Shown here piece after piece: positions 47,944 to 57,100 of a DNA stretch of 64,000 nucleotides (positions are counted from its first letter, which is position 1; each line of letters starts with the position of its first letter). The stretch is from a virus. Position numbers and translations under genes: made by a program. Location of the stretch: the IMG/VR virus record IMGVR_UViG_3300035698_018280, positions 99,888 to 163,887 of that record. One strand, given 5' to 3'. The notes under the pieces were generated by a model. That model was not told the origin of the DNA and searched no databases. It was given only the letters and a program-made list of their open reading frames with translations.

Positions 47944-48759
47944 CTACTTGCCTCGGCAGAGAGATATCAACTTGTCATAAATTTGTTGAGGGTTCAAAGG
48001 GCGACCCTGCTCGGATGAATTTTGCAAAAGAATTGCTCCTATTCCCGCTACCACAGGAGCCGCAATACTTGTCCCAGACATTTTAATAAATCGATCATCA
48101 GTATAAGCGGTATGAAGACTTTGAATCGGCAAATCTATATGAGGAGCACCGTTACTTCCGGCTTTTGGTAGTTTACCTGATATACATCCTACTGACATAA
48201 CTTCAGGAAATCTTGCAGGATAATCTGAGTCCGCAGTTGATCGACGAGACTGTCCCGCCGCAGCAAACATAGCAATTCCTTCTCGGTATGCTTTCTTTAC
48301 TACATCGTGCAAAACCGGGTGCCTGTTTTCTGCTCCAAACGACATAACGATTATATCTGCTCTCTTTACTATCGCATAGAGTAGGGCAGCTTGCACAGAG
48401 CCGTGAGAGCCTTCTCCGCTATCTCCAATCCCTTTAGCATAGTAGATATCTGCATTAGGGACGATGCCTGTTACATTGGATCCAGTGGCCTTAAGGATAC
48501 CTCCAACACCTGTTGCATGACCATGCGTATCCAGGGCGGCATTCTTACTTTCTGAAAAATCAATAACATTACCTGGTCGAAACTGTATATTCTTATGTTT
48601 CGGGTAGCCAGTATCAATGATACAAATTTTTACGCCAGAACCATCCCCGCTTATACTTTTGAAGCCGAAGTAAGCAGGTGTGTAATTCGCCTTGGTGTTA
48701 ACTCTAGAAACGGCATATCTAGGGTTTGTCTTATTACATTTAAATGCGCCAGGAGTCAT
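47944..48759 (-). CDS. Subtilisin-like serine protease (S8 family, 271 aa)
   Basis: The catalytic triad is visible as Asp49 (IIDTGYPKH), His81 (DTHGHATGVGG) and Ser231 (SGTSIAAPVVAG). The oxyanion position, normally Asn in AAGN, is Gln170 (FAAAGQSRR), which is unusual. No signal peptide or prodomain is seen, so it acts in the cytoplasm or is carried in the virion. It lies directly upstream of the long tail fibre and downstream of sugar-transfer genes. It may mature a virion protein or cut host surface protein. It overlaps the GT9-like gene by 20 bases. Confidence 0.85.
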   Translation of the reverse strand: MTPGAFKCNKTNPRYAVSRVNTKANYTPAYFGFKSISGDGSGVKICIIDTGYPKHKNIQFRPGNVIDFSESKNAALDTHGHATGVGGILKATGSNVTGIVPNADIYYAKGIGDSGEGSHGSVQAALLYAIVKRADIIVMSFGAENRHPVLHDVVKKAYREGIAMFAAAGQSRRSTADSDYPARFPEVMSVGCISGKLPKAGSNGAPHIDLPIQSLHTAYTDDRFIKMSGTSIAAPVVAGIGAILLQNSSEQGRPLNPQQIYDKLISLCRGK

Positions 48760-49480
48760 TTTTTATCACGTGATGATGGCCTTTACCAAAAAATTCTATT
48801 GACATATTAAACTCATTCGTATCAAGAAACTCGACATGCTTTCTCATAGCTATTCCAGCATGAGCGCAAAATAAATCATCTGTTATTATGTGTTTGACTC
48901 TGTTGATTTCATCTACTCTCTTGAGCAGATCATGACGCATAGGAACATGCCAAGGGGCTGAGTAATTCAAAACAAGATTGTTTTTTACAAAAGTTCTCAA
49001 CCTGGGATCTGTAACTGCTACGCCAGTCTTCTTTTTCTTCATCTTGTTTCGAGGGTAATACGACAAATCATAACCGTCCCCTCTCCATGCCAGTTCGGCA
49101 ACCCGATAAAGCAATTGAAAATAATGCTTCTTGCTAATTTTTCTACCTGCCAAGATATCGATAACGCTTTCTGCTCCTTGGCTAACTGCTTCGGTAGATG
49201 ATAGAAATCCAAGCTTCTGTTCAGCGTCAACAGATTTAAGTATATCTCCTGCCTCATCGGTCGGCGTAAGATTTATTGCAAGATCAAATTTTTGATAAAG
49301 CTTAGTTTCTCCATCATATAATTCATCTATCCGATTGTTATACTGAAAAATACAACGGCTAACAGGTTTTGTTACCCAACTTAGCTTCATATCATCATGC
49401 TGACGATGAAGTCGTCTAATAAGAGAACTCGAAGCAAGAGCTTCCCAAGATTCGCCATATGATATTACAAGTATTTGCAT
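48740..49480 (-). CDS. GT9-like (heptosyltransferase-type) glycosyltransferase, short (246 aa)
   Basis: Starts MQILVISYGESWEAL and contains LSWVTKPVSRCIFQY, a DLAINLTPTDEAGD step and a late IITDDLFCAHAGIAMRKHVEFL. That last stretch matches the GT9 donor site (D-T/D-x-x-x-A-H-A/L-x-x-A). At 246 residues it is shorter than usual GT9 enzymes (about 320-350), so part of the fold may be missing or the relative diverged. It starts on the stop of the 220-residue gene (TAATG). A role in sugar transfer is likely but the acceptor is unknown. Confidence 0.6.
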   Translation of the reverse strand: MQILVISYGESWEALASSSLIRRLHRQHDDMKLSWVTKPVSRCIFQYNNRIDELYDGETKLYQKFDLAINLTPTDEAGDILKSVDAEQKLGFLSSTEAVSQGAESVIDILAGRKISKKHYFQLLYRVAELAWRGDGYDLSYYPRNKMKKKKTGVAVTDPRLRTFVKNNLVLNYSAPWHVPMRHDLLKRVDEINRVKHIITDDLFCAHAGIAMRKHVEFLDTNEFNMSIEFFGKGHHHVIKNDSWRI

Positions 49481-50142
49481 TAGTCCAACTCTATACCTAA
49501 ATCTTCTATATTACGAAAAACTTCCTGCTCAGATGATTTTATTTGATCCGTTGAAGAAATTGCAATTTCAGGAGCAAAATCATTATCTCCATCCGTACTT
49601 CCTTCGGCAATCTTCTCCGCAGCACCCGGTTTTGAATCATTTACTAAAATTCCACTTTGGGCTTTCAGTTTATCAATAGTCTTTCGTCTGTTTTTTACCT
49701 CAGCAATAACTATTAATCGTTTAGCATCATCAATAATTTCAACAAAACCAGCCTTCATGTATTGCCTCATTTGCTCGCCTTCCATAATATCGACAGGAAT
49801 ACTACCGAGCGGTCGAAAGTCATCAGCGCCCTTGAGAGTTAGCGGTTTACTATCGTCTCCATGAATAATGATGTCAGACATTTTTGTTGCATGAACATAC
49901 TTAGCTGTTGAAGCAATCGAGACAGGTTTCGAAGCCATCTCTGTAGGAAATACTCCAGTAGACTGAGAAACTAAAGCGACAACATCATTTCCTAAAACGC
50001 TTTCTGCTGATGTAACATAATATACTTCTCTACCTCCTATAGCAGCAGCTATACCATTTATATCTAACATCTGATATTTTGTTACAGATTTGTCGCAAAC
50101 TGTTACTGATCCTTCTTCTGCATCAATTAGAACAATCATCAT
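49480..50142 (-). CDS. Hypothetical protein between glycosyltransferase genes (220 aa)
   Basis: ATG 50142 follows AGGAGTAAG and overlaps the GT4 stop by four bases. The N-terminal part is strand-rich (IVLIDAEEGSVTVCD). The middle part (residues about 95-145, LTLKGADDFRPLGSIP then MRQYMKAGFVEIIDD) resembles the small module at the start of the neighbouring GT and of the 200-residue protein. The C-terminal part is acidic and disordered. Function unknown; it may attach or regulate the sugar enzymes. Confidence 0.6.
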   Translation of the reverse strand: MMIVLIDAEEGSVTVCDKSVTKYQMLDINGIAAAIGGREVYYVTSAESVLGNDVVALVSQSTGVFPTEMASKPVSIASTAKYVHATKMSDIIIHGDDSKPLTLKGADDFRPLGSIPVDIMEGEQMRQYMKAGFVEIIDDAKRLIVIAEVKNRRKTIDKLKAQSGILVNDSKPGAAEKIAEGSTDGDNDFAPEIAISSTDQIKSSEQEVFRNIEDLGIELD

Positions 50143-51548
50143 TTTTTCTTACTCCTTATCGTCTTCCATATCTCATCGATACGGTCTTTCATTTTCTTTG
50201 CTGAAGCCTTAACGCTGTAATTATTTTGCAAATCAGCTTGCAGCAATTTATTTCTTTCAAGTGCTTCATCATAAAAATCAACGGAATCTCTCATCGCCTC
50301 GCCAAAATCTTTGCAAAAACCATCCGACTTCAGTGAGGGAAATAATTGTTCATCCCAGTAATGGATATTAGTTGTACCTCGTGGAATCTTTTCGATTCTA
50401 TCAACATCTACTAATATGGAATTTTCTTCCTTGAGAAACATTGTGTGGCCGCTATGATTTGTAGCTATGCAAGGCAATCCGCAAAGAGATGCTTCGCAAT
50501 ACGGTAAACCAAAACCTTCACCGCGAGAAGGCAGCACAAAAACATTACAAGCCCTATAGACTTTTGGAAGTTCATGTTCAGGTATAACTCTGCTACAGCG
50601 AACGATGTGAGCGGGATTATCTCCGCCATATTTTTTGATAGCAGCATCGACTTCTTTTTTGATTTTCTCGCCTCCATTGCCAGAAAATTGATGACGAGCA
50701 ATCAATAATAAAGATACATCATCATCTCCGCTAAACTCAGTTAGATAGGATTTCAATAAAGCATCCCATCCTTTACGATATTGCCACTGTCCTAGAGAGC
50801 AGAACACAAAATTTTTGAGAGAAGGCCTAAATTCATGAGGCTCATGGTCTTCTTTGAACAATTTTGTATTTATACCAGGAGGCATAACTAATACATTGGG
50901 ACGAACTCCAGCTTTATCTAATATATCTTTGCAAAAATCAGACGTAACCCATATCTCATGATATTGATTGCAGACATCCACAACTTGTTTTCTAATTGAC
51001 GCCGCTTCAATAGTCGTATAAAGAATTCTATGAGATGTAGAACTACTTACTTCGGAAAAACTAGGAATAATACTATCTATTCTGATAGCATCTCTGCCAA
51101 GCCTGTTTTTGAAGTTAGCAAGAGCCCTTACCTCTAGTTCGTTGAGGTCATTTCTTCTTATAGATAAGGGATTTATTTCGACATTGGCACCGAGACTTGC
51201 AAGGCCATACGCTAGGTTTCGATTTACCTTAGCATATCCGCCAGCCTCATAGAAATGTCCCTTAATAACTACTTCAGGCGTATCGCTGCTTGGCATTCTT
51301 GGTTCCTCTTCTTCAGACTTCTCTGCTGCGTTTAATCGTTCTTTGGTAAAATGAACAAGATTCTTCTCAAGACGGCTATCGCCATAATCTATAACATCAA
51401 GTGCTCCAAGAACAACAAGGTTTTGAAACGACTGACTTTTCTTTATTAGCTCAAGATCGATATCATATATTTCTTCTTCATCAAATGAAATGTAATGATC
51501 GATGTCTTCAATATAAATTGAATTGGCAGTTGTGTTTTTGAACTTCAT
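50139..51548 (-). CDS. GT4-type glycosyltransferase with extra N-terminal module (469 aa)
   Basis: Start placed at ATG 51548 (MKFKNTTANS). A GTG at 51566 would add six residues right next to the terminator hairpin. Residues 1-60 are a strand-rich module not typical of the family, followed by an acidic linker. The GT-B enzyme follows: FYEAGGYAKVNRNLAY near residue 100, FCSLGQWQYRKGWDALLKSY near 250-270 and the intact E-x7-E motif EGFGLPYCE (E344, E352). It is the first of three sugar-linked genes in a row. The added module could dock the enzyme on a virion part, which is an inference. Confidence 0.85.
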   Translation of the reverse strand: MKFKNTTANSIYIEDIDHYISFDEEEIYDIDLELIKKSQSFQNLVVLGALDVIDYGDSRLEKNLVHFTKERLNAAEKSEEEEPRMPSSDTPEVVIKGHFYEAGGYAKVNRNLAYGLASLGANVEINPLSIRRNDLNELEVRALANFKNRLGRDAIRIDSIIPSFSEVSSSTSHRILYTTIEAASIRKQVVDVCNQYHEIWVTSDFCKDILDKAGVRPNVLVMPPGINTKLFKEDHEPHEFRPSLKNFVFCSLGQWQYRKGWDALLKSYLTEFSGDDDVSLLLIARHQFSGNGGEKIKKEVDAAIKKYGGDNPAHIVRCSRVIPEHELPKVYRACNVFVLPSRGEGFGLPYCEASLCGLPCIATNHSGHTMFLKEENSILVDVDRIEKIPRGTTNIHYWDEQLFPSLKSDGFCKDFGEAMRDSVDFYDEALERNKLLQADLQNNYSVKASAKKMKDRIDEIWKTIRSKKK

Positions 51549-51570
51549 ATATTCTCTATCGACCACAGTT

Positions 51571-51597
51571 GCAAAAACCCCTGCCGAAACAGGGGTT
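51571..51597 (-). terminator. Rho-independent terminator before GT gene
   Basis: Stem AACCCCTG/CAGGGGTT with a six-base loop (51576-51597), followed on the coding strand by TTTTT. It sits 23 bases upstream of the glycosyltransferase start, so that gene needs its own promoter or read-through. Confidence 0.85.
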
Positions 51598-51642
51598 GGG
51601 ATTAGAAAATTGGAATCATTAGAAGATTAAGCTACTATTTGC

Positions 51643-51966
51643 TCAGTCATCTGTTTTCTTGTCTTTCTTGTCTTTTTCTCGATTGATATCAAAGATTTGA
51701 GTAAACGATTTAGGTTCATCATCCTTATCTTTAGTTTTCGATGCATTAATTGGAGGGCGAGGATTTTGCATTATTTGTAATTCATCATCTTCAACATACA
51801 TATCTCGACTAGGATCGTAATACTTACCTTGTTTTGTGTCATAATAAAGAACATGACCGCTTTGCTGCCGAAATGGACCTTCAAGGCCTTGATTTTCCCT
51901 GTTAGGGTACTTCTCTTTATCGATCATATCAAGCGTTCTATGTCCCGCCGTTTTAATTATCCGCAT
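51643..51966 (-). CDS. Hypothetical small protein (107 aa)
   Basis: ATG 51966 follows GCAGGAGCAT. A polar protein with a Tyr/Asp-rich middle (SGHVLYYDTKQGKYYDPSRD) and an end rich in Lys/Asp (KDKKDKKTDD). No known domain. It lies after the capsid terminator and before the next one, with the 147-residue gene. Confidence 0.55.
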   Translation of the reverse strand: MRIIKTAGHRTLDMIDKEKYPNRENQGLEGPFRQQSGHVLYYDTKQGKYYDPSRDMYVEDDELQIMQNPRPPINASKTKDKDDEPKSFTQIFDINREKDKKDKKTDD

Positions 51967-51967
51967 C

Positions 51968-52411
51968 TTATGCTCCTGCTATTACAGTCTCTACCTGTGT
52001 CTCCTCTTCAGCAGCAGCATCATCTGTTCCTTCTTCATCTTCACTCAGGTCATCGACAAAGAACTTGTCTAACCAAGCCATATCAGCTATAGTAACTGTC
52101 GAGTCATTTAGTAATGAAATAGGCATGGGTTCAAAGCTTAGATCAATCTTTTCAGAAAGAAGATCCTCAACTTCTTTATAAAAGTTTTGTAGATTCTCGG
52201 GTTTAACCTGAATATTCCCGTCCTCTTGAGTTTCTCCATGTTTTGTGTACAACGCATTTCTATGGGTTCGAAGGTCGGCTAGTTCGCTTTGTAGCTGTTT
52301 GGCAACTTTTCCAAAACGGAAAGCGTACTTTGCTGGCATGGGAACTTTCACCAAATTATTTAGAGATTCTACTACGCTATTGAGTTCAGCGAGTGTTACT
52401 TCGATTTTCAT
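51968..52411 (-). CDS. Hypothetical helical protein, DUF1617-like pattern (147 aa)
   Basis: ATG 52411 (MKIEVTLAELNS) is chosen because AAGGAG lies 6 bases before it; an earlier start at 52456 would add 15 residues. The protein is helical: SLNNLVKVPMPAKYAFRFGKV then ELADLRTHRNALYTKHGE then a helix EDLLSEKIDLSFEP, with an acidic C-terminus (EDEEGTDDAAAEEE). The pattern resembles small phage proteins of the DUF1617 type; I hold this loosely. It is the first gene after the capsid terminator. Confidence 0.55.
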   Translation of the reverse strand: MKIEVTLAELNSVVESLNNLVKVPMPAKYAFRFGKVAKQLQSELADLRTHRNALYTKHGETQEDGNIQVKPENLQNFYKEVEDLLSEKIDLSFEPMPISLLNDSTVTIADMAWLDKFFVDDLSEDEEGTDDAAAEEETQVETVIAGA

Positions 52412-52417
52412 TCTTAA

Positions 52418-52423
52418 CTCCTT
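52418..52423 (-). promoter_or_regulatory. Ribosome-binding site that decides the 52411 start
   Basis: AAGGAG on the coding strand, 6 bases before ATG 52411. It fixes the start of the 147-residue gene over the longer frame. Confidence 0.7.
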
Positions 52424-52497
52424 TTTGCATACAGGTCTATCGTTCATACGAGACAACTGCTGTAATCTTTCACTATCTTTATCGACTATATGCCATT

Positions 52498-52532
52498 AAA
52501 TAAAGAGGGCGGCCCTCGAAAGGACCGCCCTT
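52498..52532 (-). terminator. Rho-independent terminator after major capsid gene
   Basis: Stem GGGCGG/CCGCCC (52507-52512 with 52525-52530), extended inside the loop by a second short stem, followed on the coding strand by TTTATTTA. It lies 30 bases after the capsid stop and is the strongest terminator in the window. Confidence 0.9.
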
Positions 52533-52562
52533 ATAAAGCTTATTAGCTTATGCTATATAAGA

Positions 52563-53444
52563 TTAGCTAGTTTCGGAAACAGTTATCTTAGCGATGGCAT
52601 AATCATTTATGATTGCAATGCCGACCTCTTCGTAGATAACCCAACCGAGACGAAGCTTCTTAGGATCATCCGCTGGAAGAACCGTAATATCCTGACGGAT
52701 AGGGAAGGCTCCAACGGTGTCTGGGGAAGCGACAACGAGGATGGTGTTCTGAGGCATACGGGACGAGACATGGATGTCTGCGGTCCAGAGGTGCCCATAA
52801 AGACCTGTCGTGAGGATCTCACGAGTGGTGGCTTCATCATAGAAATCCTTACCAAAGGTACGGATATCTGCGTAACGCCAAGCGTTAAGAACAATCTTCG
52901 TAGCAACGAGGTCATGCTTCTCGATGTGACGGAAGGCGCTGTTCAACGATGTAGTGCTGAGCGAGCCCATGTCAACAACGATCTGCGAATCGCCAGCCGC
53001 GTCGCGAGCGTCAGCAGCAGCAATAAGAGCGTTGAAAATCTGAGTGTCCTCTTCCTTCTGAATCGCTTCCTTAGCCTTGATCTGCGCACGGTCTACAATG
53101 TAGAAACGGCGAGCCTTGATTTCGGAAAGACGAATCGTCGGGTTAGCGGCGATTTCCCAGGTTGGGACGAGAATTTCTTCGCCTTCCTGGATCTGGTCGG
53201 GGACTGCGCCTCGACGGGAAACAACGTGGGCGATGGCTGCAACATCTCGCTCATATCGAGCAAGCGCGCCCTGGGGAAGCTCGTCAACCATGAGGAGCTT
53301 GCGACCAACAGCTTGATACTCAAGACTTCTACGAATGGGCTCGACCATAGCTTGCGCTAGTGCGGTGCGACCTTCATCAGTTTCTAGAGCCTGAGCAATG
53401 ACAGCTTCTTTCATATCGTCTGTCAAGTTTTTTGTAAAAGACAT
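52563..53444 (-). CDS. Major capsid protein, HK97-fold (293 aa)
   Basis: Forms the icosahedral head shell. ATG 53444 follows GAAGGAGAG. The N-terminal part is helical (KEAVIAQALETDEGRTALAQ). Then come MVDELPQGALARYE and IAANPTIRLSEIKARRFYIV, a long helix IQKEEDTQIFNALIAAADA, and a strand-rich C-terminal part (KLRLGWVIYEEVGIAIIND). The order helix, strand, spine helix, P-domain and A-domain fits HK97-type capsid proteins of large siphoviruses. The codon choice looks more GC-rich than that of neighbours, as expected for a highly made protein. Confidence 0.88.
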   Translation of the reverse strand: MSFTKNLTDDMKEAVIAQALETDEGRTALAQAMVEPIRRSLEYQAVGRKLLMVDELPQGALARYERDVAAIAHVVSRRGAVPDQIQEGEEILVPTWEIAANPTIRLSEIKARRFYIVDRAQIKAKEAIQKEEDTQIFNALIAAADARDAAGDSQIVVDMGSLSTTSLNSAFRHIEKHDLVATKIVLNAWRYADIRTFGKDFYDEATTREILTTGLYGHLWTADIHVSSRMPQNTILVVASPDTVGAFPIRQDITVLPADDPKKLRLGWVIYEEVGIAIINDYAIAKITVSETS

Positions 53445-53542
53445 AATTACTCTCCTTCGAGTATGATCTGTGTTCTGTACCCTTCATTAGGCCAGAAATA
53501 CAAACCTTAGTTTCTTTTTAACTCTTGCCTTAACTCGGGCTA

Positions 53543-54103
53543 TTAGAGTTCGAGCTTGAATCGAGCGAACGATCCCAAGCTAAGGCTCTGATCAACAGAA
53601 CCGCTTCCTACGCTAGGAACGCCACTTGGATAGTTCTTCGGACCCTCAAGCAAACGACCAACTACTCTTGATGAGCCAGCATCCTGCTCATCAAGAAGAC
53701 CTGCAGCATTGCAGAAAAGATTACGACCGACAGTTGCGTTGAATCCAACAGCATACTGATCAGTCCAAAACTCGCCACCGGAGTGGTAAACAGTCATCGT
53801 ACCGGATCCTGAAGTCTCGTTAAAGAAGTCAGAAACACGGTTGGAAGTCGAACGAGTGACGCCTGCGCCGCTGATCACAAGATCAGACGCATATGGTGTG
53901 TACCCTGAAGCGTTTGCCAACGAGTCTCCAGCAATGCCAAGTGCATCGGTAGCGGCTGCTGCGCCGTTTGCGATGGCAACAAAGCCATTGGAGTCAAGTG
54001 TAACAAACATACCCATCTTGATTTCGCCGCTGACAGAAATGTCATAATCGGGATCAACTGAGTAGAACGAGGGGACAACGTGGTAAACAGGAATAAGTGC
54101 CAT
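53543..54103 (-). CDS. Capsid decoration-like protein (186 aa)
   Basis: A small beta protein between the protease/scaffold and the capsid gene, where many phages keep the head decoration protein. It starts MALIPVYHVVPSFYS and has GMFVTLDSNGFVAIANG and then GAAAATDALGIAGDS, a layout like the DUF2190 or decoration group. ATG 54103 follows TAGGAGAATT. It would bind the outside of the mature shell and stabilise it. The call is mainly by place and fold type. Confidence 0.65.
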   Translation of the reverse strand: MALIPVYHVVPSFYSVDPDYDISVSGEIKMGMFVTLDSNGFVAIANGAAAATDALGIAGDSLANASGYTPYASDLVISGAGVTRSTSNRVSDFFNETSGSGTMTVYHSGGEFWTDQYAVGFNATVGRNLFCNAAGLLDEQDAGSSRVVGRLLEGPKNYPSGVPSVGSGSVDQSLSLGSFARFKLEL

Positions 54104-54126
54104 AGTTAATTCTCCTAAACTATATT

Positions 54127-57100
54127 TTAGTGCCTGTGCTTACGAAGTTGCGCATCTTCGCTATCATCTGCGAGGCGATTTCGCTGGTCCAAACTAAACA
54201 TCTGCTGTAGCTGACTTTGTAGTTCGGTTGCTGGATCGCGCTCGTTGCTAGAAGCATTGATAACGAGTGGGGTTTGCGCACCCTGTGCTACGGTGTTGAG
54301 CCCTTTCCTAGTAGCCTCGCTAAAGATACTCTTCTCTAAGTCAGAAATCTGTTCAACCTGGTATCGTTCAAGTTCTGAAGACTTGACGAACAAGTCTTCT
54401 GCCTGAATGAGACCAGCCTGCAACATTTTGCCTGCTAGAGTTTGAGCAGCTTTTTTGCGTGCTACAAGGGACTCCTCATCGCCACTAGCGATGACCGTGC
54501 CTTTATCTTTCTCCTGTTTCTCAGGAGCAAATCTTTCATTCTTATCATATTTCGGGTTCTGTCCGCCGCCTGCGGGGAACTCGGGATGATGTTCTGGGCT
54601 CTTAGGAACGTCGCCAATCGACTCTTCCTCATGACCCATGAAACTTGCGTTGCCTTGTTCAGGAACATCAGGTCCGTCTTCGCCGTCGCGAGGGGTAATA
54701 GTCGAGCCCTCTGGCGTATCTGGGTGATCCTTGTTGTCTTGAACTGGTTTGATATCCTCGTCATCTTCGTGCGGTGCTGGGGGAGCAAGCTTCTTCTCTT
54801 CAGCAGTACGAACGATTGACTCTACAAGGTTATCAACCATGTCGGATGTAGTTATGCTCTGATGAGCATTGGCCGTAGCCTTTGATGAACCAGCGCCGTC
54901 TTCGCCGCCGGTATGCTGATCACCCTTCTCAGCGGTATAGCCTTGATCGGACTCATGCCCCATCTCGCCGCCGCCGTTAGGAACGTCAATAGATTCTTTG
55001 CCTATAGTTGCGCCAGTTCCAGCGCAAGGAACATCAGGATCTTCAAGAGCTAGTTTTTCTTCATGCCCCATCTGCGATTTTGCAGTATCAGATGTTGGCT
55101 GAATATCAGAATCATCTTGAACATTCTTCTGAACAAGATTACTCTGAGCTTCCTTACTCAAGGTTGAGAACATGCCATCTAGGTCAAGACTAATCTTACC
55201 AGTTGGCGTAATACGCCCTCTCTTAAGGTTGTTGCCCAAATCAGAAGCCTCTCGCATGATTAATTCCTCTTCAGAATCCGCTTCTACAGTATTTGAATTT
55301 TGCGAAGCATTTTCCTTCTTATTTTCCTGACTTTCTGCAAAGATTGGAGCATCATGCTTCTTATGTTCTCTATGCTTGTCATGATTATGCTCTGTTTCAT
55401 CGCCGGCGTCCGAGTCGTCATCGATGTTGATCTCGCCGCCAATATCATCAACTGCATCTACTGCAGTATCAAGAACATCGCCAGCCGCATCGCCAAGCTC
55501 GTCGCCAAGCTCTCCTCCGAGGTCGCCGCCAAGCTCAATCTCAACTTCGCCGCCGTCGTCGCCGAGACCCATGTCATCGCCAGCCATTGGATCGCCTTCT
55601 AGACCCATTTCATCGCCAATAGCGACATCAAGAGCTTGGCTAACCTGTTCTAGAACATCAATAGGAAGTTCAACTGAAACAAATCCAGCCTCGCCCGCAG
55701 AGTCATCAAATGGACTTATATCCTCATCAAAAATGCTTCCGTCGTCATCGAAACCATCGTCAAGACCAGTATCAAGACCCCCGTCATCTCCTCCGAATGG
55801 ATCGTTGCCGTCTTCGGCTCCTACATCCAACTCATCAGAGAACAGATCAACTGCTTGAGCAAATATCTGCTTCATACCTTCGCATACAAGCGAAGAGTCT
55901 TCGGCGGAGAAACCTGCTCGAATATGATCTTCAAGGCAATCAATGCATCCGTCTCGCTCGGCCCAAAGACCAGCAACCTTGATAGCAAGGTTATTACTGT
56001 AGACGCCAGCATTCTTAAGACTGTTGCAAACGCAATCAGCCAAATTGCTACCGTGACATGGACCGCTGAGAGCAATCGCATCATCGCCAAAGCGACGAGC
56101 CAGCTTTTCTCTGCAAGATTCTGTTGGGAACTTGTCTCCAGGACCGAAAGCATAAATTTCTTTGAACGCTTCAGTAACAGACGCACTCTTAGATGCAGTC
56201 TTAACTCTCTTGAAGAGACCGTTATCATTCATAGCAAGAATCAGCTTGCCTCGATCCTTACGACTCAGGGCCATAAATTTATTGAGATCAAGGCCATTAT
56301 TATCTAGTGATTTAGCAAAGAGCTTGCGAACTCTGCTGCAGGATGGACATGGTTCGCTAAAGCGAGGAGCCCATTCCCAACGAGCAAAAACAGCCTTCTT
56401 ATCATTTTGAGCGCTTCTTACAAGGTATCGCTGACCGCTATCATGGCAAAGGAACTCACTAGCTCCATCATTAGTCTTGCCAACATAACGAGTATCAGTT
56501 CCGCCGCTGTAAGGGCTTACGCTACCAAGCTGAATATTTGCTTCGGACATCTTCTTCAAAGCAAATTCAGTCAAACGAGTTTCAGCAGCAACGGGGACGC
56601 TCTCTTCAAGGCCTTCGCCTTCAGGTAGAGCAAAGCCTTCGCCTTCTTCTCCAGCTTCGCCGCCGAGCATTTCATCATCCATGCCCATTGGTCCCATATC
56701 CTCGCCGCCCTGATCATCATTCAAGCCAGACCATTTTGTTACTTCAAGAGCAACCTTGATGAGGAATTCGGAACCGCAGTTCGAACATTTTGCTTTACCA
56801 GAAACGACATCAACGTCATCAGAGGTACAAACGGGGCAATGAGAACCAGGAGGCTTAGGAAGAAGATCTTCATCAAAACCGCCGTCCATACCATCGCCAG
56901 GTCCGCCATCATCGAATGATTGAACAGGGCCAGCATCCATACCAGGAGCAGGTGGCAGAGAGGCTCCGCCGCCTCCGCCATCGCCTAAGTCTGTTGGCAT
57001 CTGACCGCCCATCATCTGTGCTTCTCTAATCATTTGCTGACGATTGCTAGAACGTGCTTCTTTTTCTTCAGAATGAAGAATTGCATCAGTATCTTTGTCA

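Noticed and set aside
52770-53360. A 196-residue plus-strand open frame
   Set aside because: Antisense to the major capsid gene, which has a clear domain pattern, ribosome-binding site and terminator.
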